In this document: positions 9,303 through 17,977 of the stretch, piece after piece
How the letters are laid out: each line of letters opens with the position of its first letter
How positions within the stretch are numbered: the first letter of the stretch is position 1
NCBI GenBank assembly: GCA_016710885.1
Contig: JADJUC010000003.1
Coordinates: 247,523-311,522 of the forward strand
Direction: 5' to 3'
Origin: Candidatus Proximibacter danicus
GTDB lineage: Bacteria; Pseudomonadota; Gammaproteobacteria; Burkholderiales; Rhodocyclaceae
Length of the DNA: 64,000 nucleotides
Translations under genes and position numbers: made by a program
The notes under the pieces: generated by a model
Told to the model about the DNA's origin: nothing
The model's input: only the letters and a program-made list of their open reading frames with translations
Databases searched by the model: none

Positions 9303-10434
9303 TCGATGGATCGGCGTTCCGCGCAACCGCGTGCGGCGCCAGATCGCCCAGCCCACGCGCGAACCGGAGCGGCGCCAGGTCGTTCGAGAATGTGCGCACA
9401 CTACCGTCCGTGAAGGCGGAGCTACCGGCACGGTCGAGCCGGCGGCCGGCCGCGTAGGCAGCCAAGCGATCGGTTGTGCCCGGATCGTTGCCGTAGCAGG
9501 CGTCAAACAGTTTGTCCGCGAGCTCCCACGCATCGCGAATCCCGAGGTTGAATCCCTGCCCGGAAACCGGGTGCAGTGTTTGCGCGGCATTCCCTATCCA
9601 TACTTCTCTGGTGGCAACGAGGTTCTCACGCAAGCGCAGCGCGAGTGGATATCGGGCGCGTGGCGATGTGGTAGTAAAACGCAGTCGAGTGCCGAACTGC
9701 TGTTGCAGAGCCGACAGAAACATCGTGTCATCCATGGCCATCATTGCGTCGGCTTTTTCTGGGGGCACGGTAAATACCACCGAGTAATCTTCGTCGAGCG
9801 GCAGTAGTGCCAGCGGGCCGTCGGGCGTGAAGCGCTCCCATGCCCGATGCATGTGCCCTGGTTCCGGGCGCACCTCGGCGAGTACGGCGTGCTGGTGGTA
9901 GTCCCTGACCCGGACATCGGGGCTGGCGCCGGGAGTTCCTTCAGCATGCACGACGAGTCGTGCGCTGATTCGTTGTTCTGCCCCGTTGCGCCGGATCACC
10001 GTTGTGGTCATGTGCGGACCGATAGTGGTCGAAACGACTTCGGCGGCATCGAGTACGGCGTCAGCATCAAGTTTGGCATCGAGCGCTGCAGCGAGGTCGC
10101 GGTAGCGCACGACATAGCCGAGGGCTTCGATGCGCTGTTCCTCCCGAGTGATGACGGTGCGCCCGAAGCCGCCAGACTGTGAGACATGTATGTCGTGGAT
10201 TGGGGTGCCCGCAGCGGCATTCCATGCGTGCATGGTTTCGATGAGTTGCCGTGTTCCGTGCGATAGCGCCAGCGCGCGTGGATCATTGACAAAACTGCCG
10301 CGCGGTTTGCTATCGATCAGGTGTACGCGCAGTGGCGTACTTCCATGTTTCAGCGCGAGTGCCAGCGTCATTCCGACCGGGCCTGCGCCGATGATGAGAA
10401 TGTCGGTTTCGAGCGTTGCAGTGGTTTCAGTCAC
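8968..10434 (-). CDS. ubiH: UbiH/UbiF-family FAD monooxygenase with eroded 3' end
   Basis: Flavin hydroxylase of ubiquinone ring modification, acting on membrane-bound prenylated phenols. The N-terminus has the dinucleotide fold ILIIGAGPVGMTLALAL. The C-terminal FAD motif is present as GNAAQTLHPVSGQGFNLGIRDAWELA. Family members then end within about 35 residues after NDLAPLRFARGLG, usually with an Arg/Met/Phe-rich tail. Here that tail is absent: from about 9340 downward the frame continues as low-complexity sequence antisense to the methyltransferase until 8968. The true conserved part is therefore about 9340-10434. The start overlaps the pepP stop by 8 bases, matching the classic pepP-ubiH operon. 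The truncated helix may still permit function. UbiH against related UbiF/UbiI is not certain. Confidence 0.75.
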   Translation of the reverse strand: MTETTATLETDILIIGAGPVGMTLALALKHGSTPLRVHLIDSKPRGSFVNDPRALALSHGTRQLIETMHAWNAAAGTPIHDIHVSQSGGFGRTVITREEQRIEALGYVVRYRDLAAALDAKLDADAVLDAAEVVSTTIGPHMTTTVIRRNGAEQRISARLVVHAEGTPGASPDVRVRDYHQHAVLAEVRPEPGHMHRAWERFTPDGPLALLPLDEDYSVVFTVPPEKADAMMAMDDTMFLSALQQQFGTRLRFTTTSPRARYPLALRLRENLVATREVWIGNAAQTLHPVSGQGFNLGIRDAWELADKLFDACYGNDPGTTDRLAAYAAGRRLDRAGSSAFTDGSVRTFSNDLAPLRFARGLGDLAPHAVARNADPSIKDLPAVVRGAVTVATPVAEAELVSLRVVRRASRPRRYVRDAPIPSPHRHFVPGRGHAAPSARYAQSANRHGSRSLPANKAAGQVSKLLENTDVRGSDPPMHRPCCRKECG

Positions 10435-11734
10435 GGCGCATCACTTCCTCGAGTTCGGCAACCGTCTTCGGCGCATCGGTGTAGACGTCGCAGCCGGTAT
10501 CCGTGACAACAACATCATCTTCGATGCGGATGCCGATGCCATGCAGGTGCTGGGGCACATCGGTGGCGGCGCGAATGTACAGGCCCGGCTCAACGGTCAG
10601 CGTCATGCCGGTCTGAAGCTTGACCCACTCGCCGCCATCGGTGTTTTCCTTGTACTCGCCGGCATCGTGCACGTCGAGTCCGAGCCAGTGCCCGGTGCGA
10701 TGCATGTAGAAGCGCTTGTAGGCCTCGCTCTCGATCGCGCCATCAACGCTGCCCGTGAGCAGGCCAAGATCGATCATGCCCTGCGCAAGAACGCGAACAG
10801 CGGCATCGTGGTAGGCCATGAAAGAGGCGCCGGGATGTATGGTGGCAATCGCAGCGGATTGCGCGGCGAGCACCACCTCGTAGCAATCGCGCTGGGCGGT
10901 GGAGAAGCGGCCGCTGACGGGGAAGGTTCTCGTGATATCTGCTGCGTAACCGTCGACTTCGCAGCCGGCATCGATCAGCACTAAAGCGTGCTCGGCGAGC
11001 ACGCGGTTGTTCTCGACATAATGCAAGACACAGGCGTTGTGGCCGCCAGCAACGATGGGCGTGTAGGCGTGACCGTTGGCGCCGCGGTGACGGAACTCGT
11101 GGATCAGTTCGGCTTCAAGTTCGTACTCTGCCATTCCCGGGCGGCAGTGACGCATTGCGCGCGCGTGCCCGGCGGCGCTGATGACTGCGGCGCGGCGCAT
11201 GGTGTCGATCTCGCTGCCATCCTTGATCAGGCGCATTTCGTCGAGAAGGGCGCGCAGGTCGTGGATTTCGCGCGGTGCCCGCTTGCCGTTGCGGCTTTGT
11301 GCGCGCACGGCATTCAGGCTGGCCGCGATGCGTGTGTCCCACTCGGTGTCGTGGCCGACGGAGTGCCAGAGTACGCTGCGGTCGGCCATCAGGTCAGGCA
11401 GGCGCTGCTCGAGTTCGCTGATCGGGTAGGTCGCATCAAAAGCAAAAGCCTTGCAGGCCGCCTCCGGGCCGTAGCGGTAACCGTCCCAGATTTCGCGAGC
11501 TTCGTTTTTTTCGCGGCAGAAAAGTAAGGTTTGCGGCACTGCCCCGCCGCAAAGCACGGCCACAGCTTCCGGTTCCGGAAAGCCGGTGAGATACCAGAAG
11601 TAGCTGTCGAAGCGGTAGGGGTGGTGCGAATCCCGGTTGCGCACGCGCTCCGGTGCGGTAGGAACGATGGCGATGCCGTTCCCCAGTTTCGCGAGCAGAC
11701 GTTGGCGACGTGCAGTGAAGGCGGTGTGTGTCAT
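10427..11734 (-). CDS. pepP: Xaa-Pro aminopeptidase (M24B)
   Basis: Manganese-dependent aminopeptidase that removes an N-terminal residue preceding proline; cytoplasmic. The 435-residue length equals the E. coli enzyme. The N-terminal domain contains RNRDSHHPYRFDSYFWYLTGFPEPEA. The pita-bread metal ligands are visible in order: the two Asp in LIDAGCEVDGYAADITRTFPVSG, His in HRTGHWLGLDVHD, Glu in TLTVEPGLYI and Glu in GIGIRIEDDVVV. It sits in a minus-strand run amgK, murU, pepP, ubiH with 4- and 8-base overlaps, so the run is very likely one operon. Confidence 0.93.
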   Translation of the reverse strand: MTHTAFTARRQRLLAKLGNGIAIVPTAPERVRNRDSHHPYRFDSYFWYLTGFPEPEAVAVLCGGAVPQTLLFCREKNEAREIWDGYRYGPEAACKAFAFDATYPISELEQRLPDLMADRSVLWHSVGHDTEWDTRIAASLNAVRAQSRNGKRAPREIHDLRALLDEMRLIKDGSEIDTMRRAAVISAAGHARAMRHCRPGMAEYELEAELIHEFRHRGANGHAYTPIVAGGHNACVLHYVENNRVLAEHALVLIDAGCEVDGYAADITRTFPVSGRFSTAQRDCYEVVLAAQSAAIATIHPGASFMAYHDAAVRVLAQGMIDLGLLTGSVDGAIESEAYKRFYMHRTGHWLGLDVHDAGEYKENTDGGEWVKLQTGMTLTVEPGLYIRAATDVPQHLHGIGIRIEDDVVVTDTGCDVYTDAPKTVAELEEVMRRD

Positions 11735-12388
11735 GAGAGTTCCTGATCCAGCGCAGCGAGTCTTTCCGGAGTTCCGACATCGACCCAGCGGCCGCTGTGC
11801 CGTTCGCCGGTGACGATCCCTCGCGGTATCGCAGCATCCAGCAGTGGGCGCAGTTTCATCGCCGCACCCGCTGGCACGTCAGCGAAGAAAGACGGGCTGA
11901 AGACGCCAATGCCACAGTAAGTGAGTGTTGGACCACCATTGGCCAGTTTCAGTTGCTCGCCATCGAGGCAGAAATCACCGCCGGAATGGTGTGGCGGGTT
12001 ATCCATCATTACCAGGTGCGCTGAATGATGGGCCAGGAGTGTTGGCGCGGCGGAAATCCCAGTCGCACCAGATATCACCATTGACCACCAGGAACGGAGC
12101 ATTGCCGAGCAGTGGCAGCGCCTTGGCGATGCCACCGGCCGTTTCCAGCGCTCCCGGGGGCTCTGGCGACCAGTCGATATGCACGCCCCAGCGTTGACCG
12201 TCGCCCAGTGCCTCCACGAGTTTTTCACCGAGGTGGGCATGGTTGATGACGAGGTCGCAAAATCCTGCTGCCGCCAGACGTTCGATGTGCCAGACGATCA
12301 ACGGCTTGCCGCCAGCCGTCAGCAGTGGCTTTGGCGTGTGGTCCGTCAGCGGTCGCATGCGCTCGCCACGACCGGCAGCAAGAATCAT
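11731..12388 (-). pseudogene. murU: N-acetylmuramate 1-phosphate uridylyltransferase, frameshifted
   Basis: Sugar nucleotidyltransferase that in Pseudomonas converts MurNAc-1-phosphate to UDP-MurNAc in cell-wall recycling. The N-terminus has the signature MILAAGRGERMRPLTDHTPKPLL. Further hallmarks are VVNGDIW and, in a second frame, MDNPPHHSGGDF and the ending GRWVDVGTPERLAALD. The frame switches at about 12042-12046: removing one base gives FRRATLLAHHSAHLVMMDNPP, and the joined product is about 218 residues, close to the usual 220-230. It lies directly after amgK and overlaps the pepP start by 4 bases. A one-base consensus error would explain the break as well as a true mutation. Without the amgK neighbour one could only say nucleotidyltransferase. 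Confidence 0.8.
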
Positions 12389-12397
12389 GGCCTTTCA

Positions 12398-13399
12398 TCA
12401 AAAGGTATAGCCGACCTGGGCCTGCCGGTTTTCCAGTTCGTCGAGCAGCAGCAGCAATGGTTTGAGGTCAATGTAGCGCGCGGCTGCGCGGCGCAGGTAA
12501 GCCATGACGCGCGGCATGTCGGCGAGATAAGCCTCCTTGCCATCGCGATGGCAAAGCCGGGCAAAGATGCCAAGCACTTTGATCTGGCGCTGCACCCCCA
12601 TCCATTCGTAGTCTCGCCAGAAATCGTAGAAATCCTGCGGCACCGGCAGCGCGGCTTTGCGCGCCATTTCCCAGAAGCGAACAGTCCAGTCGAGTTCCTG
12701 TTCCTCATCCCACGTGATGTAGGCGTCACGGAAAAGCGAGACAAGGTCGTAGGTGTAGGGGCCGAATACCGCATCCTGAAAATCAAGGATGCCGGGGTTC
12801 GGTGCGCTGACCATCAGATTGCGCGAGTGGTAGTCGCGGTGAACAAAGACCTGCGGTTGGGCGAGGTTGTTGGCCAGGATCTTCTCGAAGGTCTCGGCAA
12901 GTGAGGTCTGTTGCTTCTCGTTGAGGGTAACGCCCAGATGCCGGGCAAGGTACCAGTCGGGAAAAAGTTGTAGCTCACGTGCCAGGAGCGTGCGGTCGTA
13001 ATCTGCCAGAACGCCAGGGCGGCTGGCTTTCTGGATGGTGACCAGCGCTTCGGAAGCTTCCCGGTAGAGCGCTGGCGCCCCCTCGGGGTGTGCGGTCAGT
13101 GCTGCCAGATAGGTGGTGTTGCCAAGGTCGGAGAGAAGCAGAAACCCCTGCGCCAGATCTTCAGCAAAAATTTTCGGAACATGCACGCCGGCATCGCCCA
13201 GTAATCGGGCAACCTGCAGGTAGGGGCGGCAGTCTTCCTGTGCCGGCGGGGCGTCCATGACGATGCGAGAGCTACCGTCGGCAAGGGTGATGCGGAAGTA
13301 GCGGCGGAAGCTCGCATCCGCAGAAGCGGGAGCCAGTTGGAGGGCCTGGCCGGGAAATTGTTGGTTAATCCAGTCTTGCAGCGCCTGAGTTCGGGGCAT
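12398..13399 (-). CDS. amgK: Anomeric MurNAc/GlcNAc kinase, APH-fold
   Basis: Aminoglycoside-phosphotransferase-fold kinase; in Pseudomonas the homologue phosphorylates MurNAc at C1 for the recycling route that continues with MurU. The start at 13399 (MPRTQALQDWINQQFPG) is preceded by AGGAG 7 bases upstream. Motifs are ASADASFRRYFRI (nucleotide loop), HRDYHSRNLM (catalytic loop with Brenner Asp) and LDFQDAVFGPYTYDLVSL (Mg-binding Asp). Length 333. The murU start lies 10 bases past its stop. The gene is divergent from lptD, the same arrangement as in pseudomonads, which supports the specific assignment over a generic phosphotransferase. Confidence 0.87.
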   Translation of the reverse strand: MPRTQALQDWINQQFPGQALQLAPASADASFRRYFRITLADGSSRIVMDAPPAQEDCRPYLQVARLLGDAGVHVPKIFAEDLAQGFLLLSDLGNTTYLAALTAHPEGAPALYREASEALVTIQKASRPGVLADYDRTLLARELQLFPDWYLARHLGVTLNEKQQTSLAETFEKILANNLAQPQVFVHRDYHSRNLMVSAPNPGILDFQDAVFGPYTYDLVSLFRDAYITWDEEQELDWTVRFWEMARKAALPVPQDFYDFWRDYEWMGVQRQIKVLGIFARLCHRDGKEAYLADMPRVMAYLRRAAARYIDLKPLLLLLDELENRQAQVGYTF

Positions 13400-13428
13400 G
13401 TCATGCTCCTTGATGCTAAAATGCTGCG

Positions 13429-13437
13429 ATTTTAACA
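13429..13437 (-). promoter_or_regulatory. Candidate extended -10 promoter for amgK
   Basis: Read on the minus strand the stretch is TGTTAAAAT, an extended -10 (TGn followed by TAAAAT). It sits 30 bases upstream of the amgK start in the 71-base divergent gap before lptD. No convincing -35 box is present, which is common for extended -10 promoters. On the plus strand TAAAAT at 13417-13422 could equally serve lptD. By eye only. Confidence 0.35.
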
Positions 13438-13470
13438 CCCGGTCTTTCTGCCCTTCGGCGGTGGCCGGAA

Positions 13471-16400
13471 ATGATAGCGAAAGCCCTTATTTCCCCTATG
13501 TCCTGTGCGCGCAACCGAACGTTAGCGCTCGTCGTTTGCTGTGGCGTTGCCAGCCTTGGTGCTGGGGATGCACTGGCACAGGGCATGACTCCCTTGCGTG
13601 TTGATCCCGTGCTGTTGGGTTTGCCCCCGGTAGAGAAGAAACCGCCGGCGACGGTCAAGCCGAGTGAGCCTCCTCCCGAGCGCGTGCGTGCCGAGGTCAA
13701 GCCCGTCGAAGCGCAGGCCGTTGAGTCAAAGCCGCTTGAGGCCGAGGGAGATGTGGCTGCGACGGAAGCCAAAACGAAGTCGGGAGCGCGCTCGCGGGCG
13801 TCTTCTGCAGCTTCTTCCGATCAAGTCCCGGCGCGCGCCGTGGCGCCCGCTGCTGCGCCTGCCGCACCGGTTTCTGCAGCACCTGCGCCGGCGCCCGCAC
13901 CGATGCAGTCGTCTTCTCCGGTTGTTGCCGCACCGGCACCGCGTCCGCGCGAGCAGGAAGCGGCGGCGCGTGGTACGCCGGGAACGTCAGGTTCGCCGGC
14001 ATCCAGATCGGTTGCAACGGCTCCGGTGCCGGCTCCCGCGTCCGGTGGAAAAATAACGACACTGGAACCGCTGCGCGTCCATCCAGGCCTGCTGGGTCTG
14101 CCAGTTGTTGCAGGAAGCCCGGCATCGCCGGGACGGGCACCGTCTTCGCTGGTTGCCGGAACGGCATACTCGCCACCGGCGACGCTGTCGGGTCTTGCGC
14201 AAGAACGAAATGATGCGTGGCGCGCCGGTCGTCCGCCTGTCCTGGGGTTCGAGAGCGAGGCCCTGGATTTGCCTGACGGGGCAACGCCGACCCTGGCGCT
14301 GCGCACGGACAAGACGCTGGAGCCGATCCAATCCGGCGGACAGCCATTGCCGATGTTCCTGACCGCTGACGAACTCTCCGGTATTACCGGGCACGAAACC
14401 GTAGCCTCCGGCGACGCCGAGGCCCGCCGCGCTGGGCTGGTCGTCAATGCCGAGCGCCTGACGTACTGGCCGGTCGAGGATGAACTGGAAGCGGCCGGGG
14501 ATGTCCGACTGGCCAAAGGGGACGACTACGTTACCGGTCCGCGCATGCGCATGAAGATGGTCGATCAGACCGGAGTCTTCGATCAGCCGAATTTCTTCCT
14601 CAAGCGCGAATCGTCGTGGGCCGCACAGGAGCGGAAGCGCCAGGAAAAAGGAGCGAAGGGGAGCGCTGTTGTGGCGGCGGCCGGCACCATGCCGGCGACC
14701 AAGGCACAGATGAGTCGTCCGGAAGAAGGCTCGCTGATGAACGTCCTCGGGGTGTCTGCCGATGAGCCAGCACCACTGCCCCTGACCGAGGCCCGCGGCA
14801 GTGCCGAGCGTATCGATTTCGAGGGTGAGAGCAAGCTGCGCATCATCAACGGCAATTACACCACCTGCAAGGCGCCCGACCCCGGCTGGTACCTGAAGTC
14901 GGATGAGCTGGCGCTCGATTACGACCGCCAAGTCGGTGAAGGCAAGAACGCCACGCTTTACTTCCAGAACGCACCGATCTTCTGGTCCCCATGGTTGTCG
15001 TTCTCGTTGAATAACCAGCGCAAGTCCGGCTTCCTCGCGCCGACCTTTGGCTCGAGCAGCGTCAATGGATTGACGTTGGCAACACCGTACTACTGGAATA
15101 TCGCGCCGAACATGGATGCGACCATCGCGCCACGGGTTTATGCCAAGCGTGGTTTGCAACTGGGCTCCGAGTTTCGCTATCTCGATCACAACTATGCGGG
15201 CAACGTTCGTGGGGAATTCTTGCCAAATGACAGGCTGGGCGACGATGAAGACCGCTATGCCTATTCGCTGCGACACCAGCAAAATCTTGGTCGTGGCTTT
15301 ACGGGGACATTGAATATTTCCGGCGTTTCCGATGACCAGTATTTCACCGACCTGGCATCCCGTTCCGTCCTCTCGTCACAACGGCAGTTGCTGCGCCAGG
15401 GCATGGTCAGCTATGGCAGCGACTGGTGGAGTGCCAACGTTATCGGTCAAGCTTATCAAACCCTGAACCCGGATGCCGATCCTACGCAGCAGATCGCCAA
15501 ACCTTACTCGCTGGCGCCGCAGATCAACATCAATGCGCGGCGCCCCGATTTTTTCCGTACGGATGCCGCCTTCTTCGGGCAATACTCAGCGTTCACGCAT
15601 AGCAAGCTGGACGAAGGTCGTCGCACGGTAGCGTATCCGCAGCTTTCGGTGCCGTTCGTGCAACCGGGCTGGTATGTGACACCCAAGATCGGTGCGCATG
15701 TCACGAGTTACTCGCTGGATCGCCGGATATCGACGGGCGACACATCGATCTCCCGTTCGTTGCCGATCTTCAGTGTCGACGCCGGTATGACCTTTGAGCG
15801 CGATACCACCTGGTTCGGTGCCAAGGCGACGCAGACGCTTGAGCCGCGCCTCTATTACCTCAGTGTGCCGTACGAGAAGCAGACCCATATCCCGGTGTTC
15901 GACTCGGCGGTGGCTGACTTCAACTTCGCAACGATTTTCAGTGAAAACCAGTTCACCGGTTACGACCGGGTCAGCGACGCGAATCAGCTGACGGCCGCCG
16001 TGACCACGCGTCTGATCGATCCGACCAGCGGTGCCGAAGCCATGCGCGCCATGTTTGGCCAGCGCTACTACTTCCAGCGCCAGCGCGTAACGCTGGATAC
16101 GGTGGCCTTGCCCCTGGCCGAGCAAGGCAAGTGGAACAAGTCGGATTTCCTGATGGCATTCAGTGGGCGCGTTCTCCCCAAGACCTATCTTGACGCCGCG
16201 CTTCAATACAACCCGTCGGATACTCGCATGGAGCGTTCTTCGCTCGGTGCGCGCTACCAGCCCGAGCTCGGCAAGGTGCTGAATGCGAGCTACCGTTTCG
16301 CCAGCAAGGAAGTTTCCAGCGGTGCGCTGAAAAACGTCGATGTCGCCGGCCAGTGGCCGATCTGGGGAGGCTGGTCGGCGGTTGGCCGCTACAACTATTC

Positions 16401-16647
16401 CATCCTCGATCACAAGCCGGTCGAGACCGTCGCCGGGCTTGAATACAACGCCGGCTGCTGGGCCGTGCGTGTCGTCGGCCATCAAGTGGTGACCACGACG
16501 GGCAGGGACAATACGTCAGTCTTCGTCCAGCTTGAGCTGAACGATTTTGCCCGCATCGGCTCGAACCCGATCGATCTGCTCCGGCGCAATGTTCAGGGTT
16601 ACGGCTTGTCCAATCAGCCGGTGGCCGATCCGGTTTTCGGCGAATAG
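13471..16647 (+). CDS. lptD: LPS-assembly outer-membrane protein LptD with long Pro/Ala-rich insert
   Basis: LptD inserts lipopolysaccharide into the outer leaflet with LptE. It has a signal peptide (NRTLALVVCCGVASLGAGDALA), a periplasmic OstA-like domain around residues 320-390 (AERLTYWPVEDELEAAGDVRL, GPRMRMKMVDQTGVFDQPNFFLK) and a large barrel from about residue 480 to the end (FWSPWLSFSLNNQRKSG). Two mature cysteines are seen, in NYTTCKAPDPGWYL and in NAGCWAVRVV, positioned to form a disulfide between the two domains. The length of 1058 exceeds the usual 750-850 because residues 50-200 form a Pro/Ala/Ser-rich spacer. The segment PLRVDPVLLGLP (41-52) returns as PLRVHPGLLGLP (200-211). surA, its folding chaperone, follows 21 bases later. 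Confidence 0.95.
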   Translation: MIAKALISPMSCARNRTLALVVCCGVASLGAGDALAQGMTPLRVDPVLLGLPPVEKKPPATVKPSEPPPERVRAEVKPVEAQAVESKPLEAEGDVAATEAKTKSGARSRASSAASSDQVPARAVAPAAAPAAPVSAAPAPAPAPMQSSSPVVAAPAPRPREQEAAARGTPGTSGSPASRSVATAPVPAPASGGKITTLEPLRVHPGLLGLPVVAGSPASPGRAPSSLVAGTAYSPPATLSGLAQERNDAWRAGRPPVLGFESEALDLPDGATPTLALRTDKTLEPIQSGGQPLPMFLTADELSGITGHETVASGDAEARRAGLVVNAERLTYWPVEDELEAAGDVRLAKGDDYVTGPRMRMKMVDQTGVFDQPNFFLKRESSWAAQERKRQEKGAKGSAVVAAAGTMPATKAQMSRPEEGSLMNVLGVSADEPAPLPLTEARGSAERIDFEGESKLRIINGNYTTCKAPDPGWYLKSDELALDYDRQVGEGKNATLYFQNAPIFWSPWLSFSLNNQRKSGFLAPTFGSSSVNGLTLATPYYWNIAPNMDATIAPRVYAKRGLQLGSEFRYLDHNYAGNVRGEFLPNDRLGDDEDRYAYSLRHQQNLGRGFTGTLNISGVSDDQYFTDLASRSVLSSQRQLLRQGMVSYGSDWWSANVIGQAYQTLNPDADPTQQIAKPYSLAPQININARRPDFFRTDAAFFGQYSAFTHSKLDEGRRTVAYPQLSVPFVQPGWYVTPKIGAHVTSYSLDRRISTGDTSISRSLPIFSVDAGMTFERDTTWFGAKATQTLEPRLYYLSVPYEKQTHIPVFDSAVADFNFATIFSENQFTGYDRVSDANQLTAAVTTRLIDPTSGAEAMRAMFGQRYYFQRQRVTLDTVALPLAEQGKWNKSDFLMAFSGRVLPKTYLDAALQYNPSDTRMERSSLGARYQPELGKVLNASYRFASKEVSSGALKNVDVAGQWPIWGGWSAVGRYNYSILDHKPVETVAGLEYNAGCWAVRVVGHQVVTTTGRDNTSVFVQLELNDFARIGSNPIDLLRRNVQGYGLSNQPVADPVFGE

Positions 16648-16668
16648 AGGAATAGAGGTTTTCTGCCC

Positions 16669-17976
16669 ATGAGATTCCTGCTGCGTTTCTTTTTTCTGCT
16701 CGTGGCCGTGGCCGGCGGAGCGCAAGCCCAATCGGGGCGCACGGTAACCGCGGTTGAAGCCGACCGGATCGTTGCCATCGTCAATGACGAAGTGATCACC
16801 CTCAACGATCTGCGCACCCGGCTGGACTCAGCAATGGGGCAATTGAAGCGACAGGGGACCCCTTTGCCGCCGCGCGACGTGCTGGAAAAGCAGATGCTGG
16901 AGCGCCTGGTTGTCGATCGCATCCAGTTGCAGACGGCACGCGATACCGGGTTGCGCATCGACGATAGCCAACTCGATCAGGCGCTCAACCGTATAGCGAC
17001 CGGCAACAAGATGACGCTCGGGCAGTTTCGCCAGGCACTCGAAAAGGACGGCATCCGTTTCGCCAAGTTCCGCGAGGAAATCCGCGAGGAAATGACGGTT
17101 GCGCGCCTGCGCGAACGTGAGGTGGACAATCGCCTCGTCATCAGCGATGCGGAAATCGATAACTTCCTCGAGAGCGAAGCTTCAAAGAGCGGTGGAAGCG
17201 GCGACGAAGTGCAGGTTGCCCACATTCTGCTGCGCGCGCCCGAGTCGGCATCTCCCGAGCAGATTCAGAAGCTGAAGGCGAAAGCCGATCAGGTGCTGGA
17301 ACGGCTGCGCAAGGGGGAGGATTTTTCGCAGGTGGCGGCTGCCTATTCGGACGCTCCCGATGCGTTGCAAGGTGGGCTGCTGCCACCTCGCCCGCTGGAT
17401 CGTTTGCCTGGGCTCTTTGCCGAAGCCATCAAGGCGATGAAGCCTGGCGATATCTCCCCGCTGCTGAAAAGTCCGAATGGATTTCATATCGTCAAACTGG
17501 TCGCCAAGCGCGGCTCGACGGTATTGCCGCCGGTACAACAGACCCGTGTCCGTCATATCCTGATCAAGGTCAATGAGCTTGTTTCGGAGCCTGATGCCTT
17601 GCACAAGCTCCAGGGCTTGCTTGACCGTCTCAAGCACGGGGGTGATTTTGCCGAATTGGCACGCCTCTATTCCCAGGACGGTTCAGCAGCCAAGGGCGGA
17701 GATCTCGGCTGGATCTACCCCGGTGACACCGTGCCGGAGTTCGAGCGGGTGATGAACCGCCTGGCGCCCAATGAGCTCAGCGAGCCGGTGCAGTCGCCGT
17801 TTGGTTATCACCTCATCCAGGTGCTCGAACGCCGCATGCAGGACGTTTCCGACGAACGCAAGCGCATGGCCGCACGGCAGACCTTGCGTGAGCGCAAGCT
17901 TGACGAAGCCTATCAGGATTGGCTGCGCCAGATCCGCGATCGCGCCTACGTCGAATATCGCCTAGAGGAACGCTGA
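16669..17976 (+). CDS. surA: Periplasmic chaperone and peptidyl-prolyl isomerase SurA
   Basis: Escorts unfolded outer-membrane proteins, LptD included, to the BAM complex. A signal peptide (LLRFFFLLVAVAGGAQA) is followed by an N-terminal chaperone domain (DRIVAIVNDEVITLNDLRTRL). Two parvulin domains follow, the first near residues 185-285 (VQVAHILLRAPESAS, FSQVAAAYSDAP) and the second near 295-395 (TRVRHILIKVNE, DFAELARLYSQDGSAAKGGDLGWI, SPFGYHLIQVLERR). The 435-residue length is usual. It lies between lptD and pdxA, the same order as in E. coli (lptD-surA-pdxA-rsmA). Confidence 0.96.
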   Translation: MRFLLRFFFLLVAVAGGAQAQSGRTVTAVEADRIVAIVNDEVITLNDLRTRLDSAMGQLKRQGTPLPPRDVLEKQMLERLVVDRIQLQTARDTGLRIDDSQLDQALNRIATGNKMTLGQFRQALEKDGIRFAKFREEIREEMTVARLREREVDNRLVISDAEIDNFLESEASKSGGSGDEVQVAHILLRAPESASPEQIQKLKAKADQVLERLRKGEDFSQVAAAYSDAPDALQGGLLPPRPLDRLPGLFAEAIKAMKPGDISPLLKSPNGFHIVKLVAKRGSTVLPPVQQTRVRHILIKVNELVSEPDALHKLQGLLDRLKHGGDFAELARLYSQDGSAAKGGDLGWIYPGDTVPEFERVMNRLAPNELSEPVQSPFGYHLIQVLERRMQDVSDERKRMAARQTLRERKLDEAYQDWLRQIRDRAYVEYRLEER

Positions 17977-17977
17977 G

